Shown: positions 63,113-64,000 of the stretch, one piece after another
Numbering within the stretch: the stretch's first letter is position 1
How the letters are laid out: each line of letters begins with the position of its first letter
DNA from: DASUXY01 sp035301985
GTDB taxonomy: Bacteria; Bacillota; Bacilli; Bacillales; Amphibacillaceae
Length of the DNA: 64,000 bases
NCBI GenBank assembly: GCA_035301985.1
Contig: DATGTE010000023.1
Span: 62,001-126,000, forward strand
Direction of reading: 5' to 3'
Notes under the pieces: generated by a model
The model's database searches: none
What the model saw: the letters and a program-made list of their open reading frames with translations, nothing else
What the model was told of the DNA's origin: nothing
Made by a program: the position numbers and the translations under genes

Positions 63113-64000
63113 GATTGGGTACTCTCCTTATGCGCCATTGGTTTAGCGACGAATGTTGTTGATTCGATGACATTTAAAATCGCATCAATTGTATCTAAGC
63201 TTGTCAAACAGGCAATACCATGCTCGACAGACAGACGGCGAATCATGAATCCATCTGAGCGAGGTTGTTTTCCAGAAGTCAATGTGTTCACGACAAATTG
63301 GACAGCACCATCTTCAATAATGGAGGCAACGTTCGGTTCGGCCGAGCCGATTTTCGCTACTTTTGTGATTGGGATTCCGTGATTTTCGACAAACTTGGCT
63401 GTTCCTTCGGTTGCATACAATTGAAATCCTAACTCGTAAAAACGTTTCGCAATATCGAGCATTTCTTCTTTATCTTTATCCGCGACAGTTAGTAAGACAG
63501 ACCCTTGTTGAGGCAGGGAAAGTCCTGAAGCAAATAAGCCTTTGTACAAAGCTTTTTCCAATGTTTTATCATAACCAATCGCCTCGCCAGTCGATTTCAT
63601 TTCCGGACCTAGCGTCGTATCGACACTGCGTAATTTTTCAAATGAGAACACAGGAACTTTGACAAATACTTGGTCAGTTATTTCCGGTAAAATACCTGTT
63701 TCATAACCGAGGTCAGCAAGTTTCGTTCCCAAAATACATTTCGTAGCTAAATTAGCCATCGTCACACCAGTAATCTTACTTAAGAAAGGAATCGTTCGGC
63801 TTGCTCGCGGATTCACTTCAAGAACGTATACATCATCTTCTCGGATGATGAATTGAATATTGATCAGCCCTTTGACCTCGAGAGCTTCTGCGATTTTTAC
63901 AGTAGCCTCTAAACATTTTTGTTTCGTCGTTTCACGAATTCGTTGTGGAGGATAAACAGAGATCGAATCACCTGAATGAACGCCCGCTCGTTCAATATGT
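63106..64000 (-). CDS. carB: Carbamoyl-phosphate synthase large subunit (C-terminal part, runs off edge)
   Basis: About 298 C-terminal residues of roughly 1070. The visible part covers the end of the second ATP-grasp domain (RAGVHSGDSISVYPPQRI, IIREDDVYVLEVNPRASRT) and the MGS-like allosteric domain from about residue 160 of the fragment (GSVLLTVADKDKEEMLDIAK). It belongs to the pyr operon (pyrAB type), so it probably answers to UMP and PRPP. The rest lies beyond the right edge. Confidence 0.95.
   Translation of the reverse strand, partial: HIERAGVHSGDSISVYPPQRIRETTKQKCLEATVKIAEALEVKGLINIQFIIREDDVYVLEVNPRASRTIPFLSKITGVTMANLATKCILGTKLADLGYETGILPEITDQVFVKVPVFSFEKLRSVDTTLGPEMKSTGEAIGYDKTLEKALYKGLFASGLSLPQQGSVLLTVADKDKEEMLDIAKRFYELGFQLYATEGTAKFVENHGIPITKVAKIGSAEPNVASIIEDGAVQFVVNTLTSGKQPRSDGFMIRRLSVEHGIACLTSLDTIDAILNVIESTTFVAKPMAHKESTQSW

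Overview
The window is a stretch of AT-rich Firmicutes chromosome carrying the classic Bacillus housekeeping block. It reads polC-rseP-cdsA-uppS-frr-pyrH-tsf-rpsB ... codY-hslUV-xerC-topA-dprA-sucDC-rnhB-rbgA-lepB-rplS-trmD-rimM-ylqD-khpA-rpsP-ffh-ylxM-ftsY-smc-rnc-acpP-fabGD-plsX-fapR-recG-fakA-like-yloU-rpmB-spoVM-thiN-rpe-rsgA-prkC-prpC-rsmB-fmt-priA-coaBC-rpoZ-gmk-remA-yloC-yloB-rqcH ... pyrEFDK-carB. Nearly everything is on the minus strand, so transcription runs from high to low coordinates. An intact spoVM (27 codons) points to an endospore-forming lineage. Protein similarity recalled from memory suggests Bacillaceae, perhaps the Oceanobacillus/Virgibacillus side, but I cannot name the species.

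Layout: 1-6.9 kb holds the start of polC, the intramembrane protease RseP, lipid carrier and phospholipid synthesis (cdsA, uppS) and translation factors (frr, pyrH, tsf, rpsB). 6.9-7.9 kb is a collapsed region with the wreck of flgB, where relatives carry the large fla/che operon. 7.9-20 kb holds codY-hslUV-xerC, topA-dprA, sucCD, rnhB-rbgA-lepB. 20-31 kb holds ribosome assembly and SRP genes plus SMC and RNase III. 31-35 kb is the fatty-acid module under FapR. 35-45 kb holds recG, the FakA-like protein, L28, SpoVM and the PrkC/PrpC signalling pair with its GTPase. 45-58 kb holds rsmB-fmt-priA-coaBC, the rpoZ-gmk-remA-yloC operon, a calcium ATPase and RqcH. 58-60 kb is a small accessory patch: a LysR regulator, an ohr remnant, a small membrane protein and a long palindromic repeat. 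60-64 kb is the distal pyrimidine operon, with carB running off the end.

Several genes normally embedded in this synteny are missing from their usual places: dxr, proS, the whole fla/che block with ylqG/ylqH, trmFO, sdaAB/sdaAA, rlmN and def. flgB persists as a pseudogene with four in-frame stops, so recent loss of this flagellar locus is directly visible. I saw no CRISPR array, phage, tRNA, rRNA or intact transposase. No new defence or metabolic system is evident. The most interesting material is the flagellar scar, the structured rpsB leader, the nested palindrome before pyrE and the start-codon logic of hslV.
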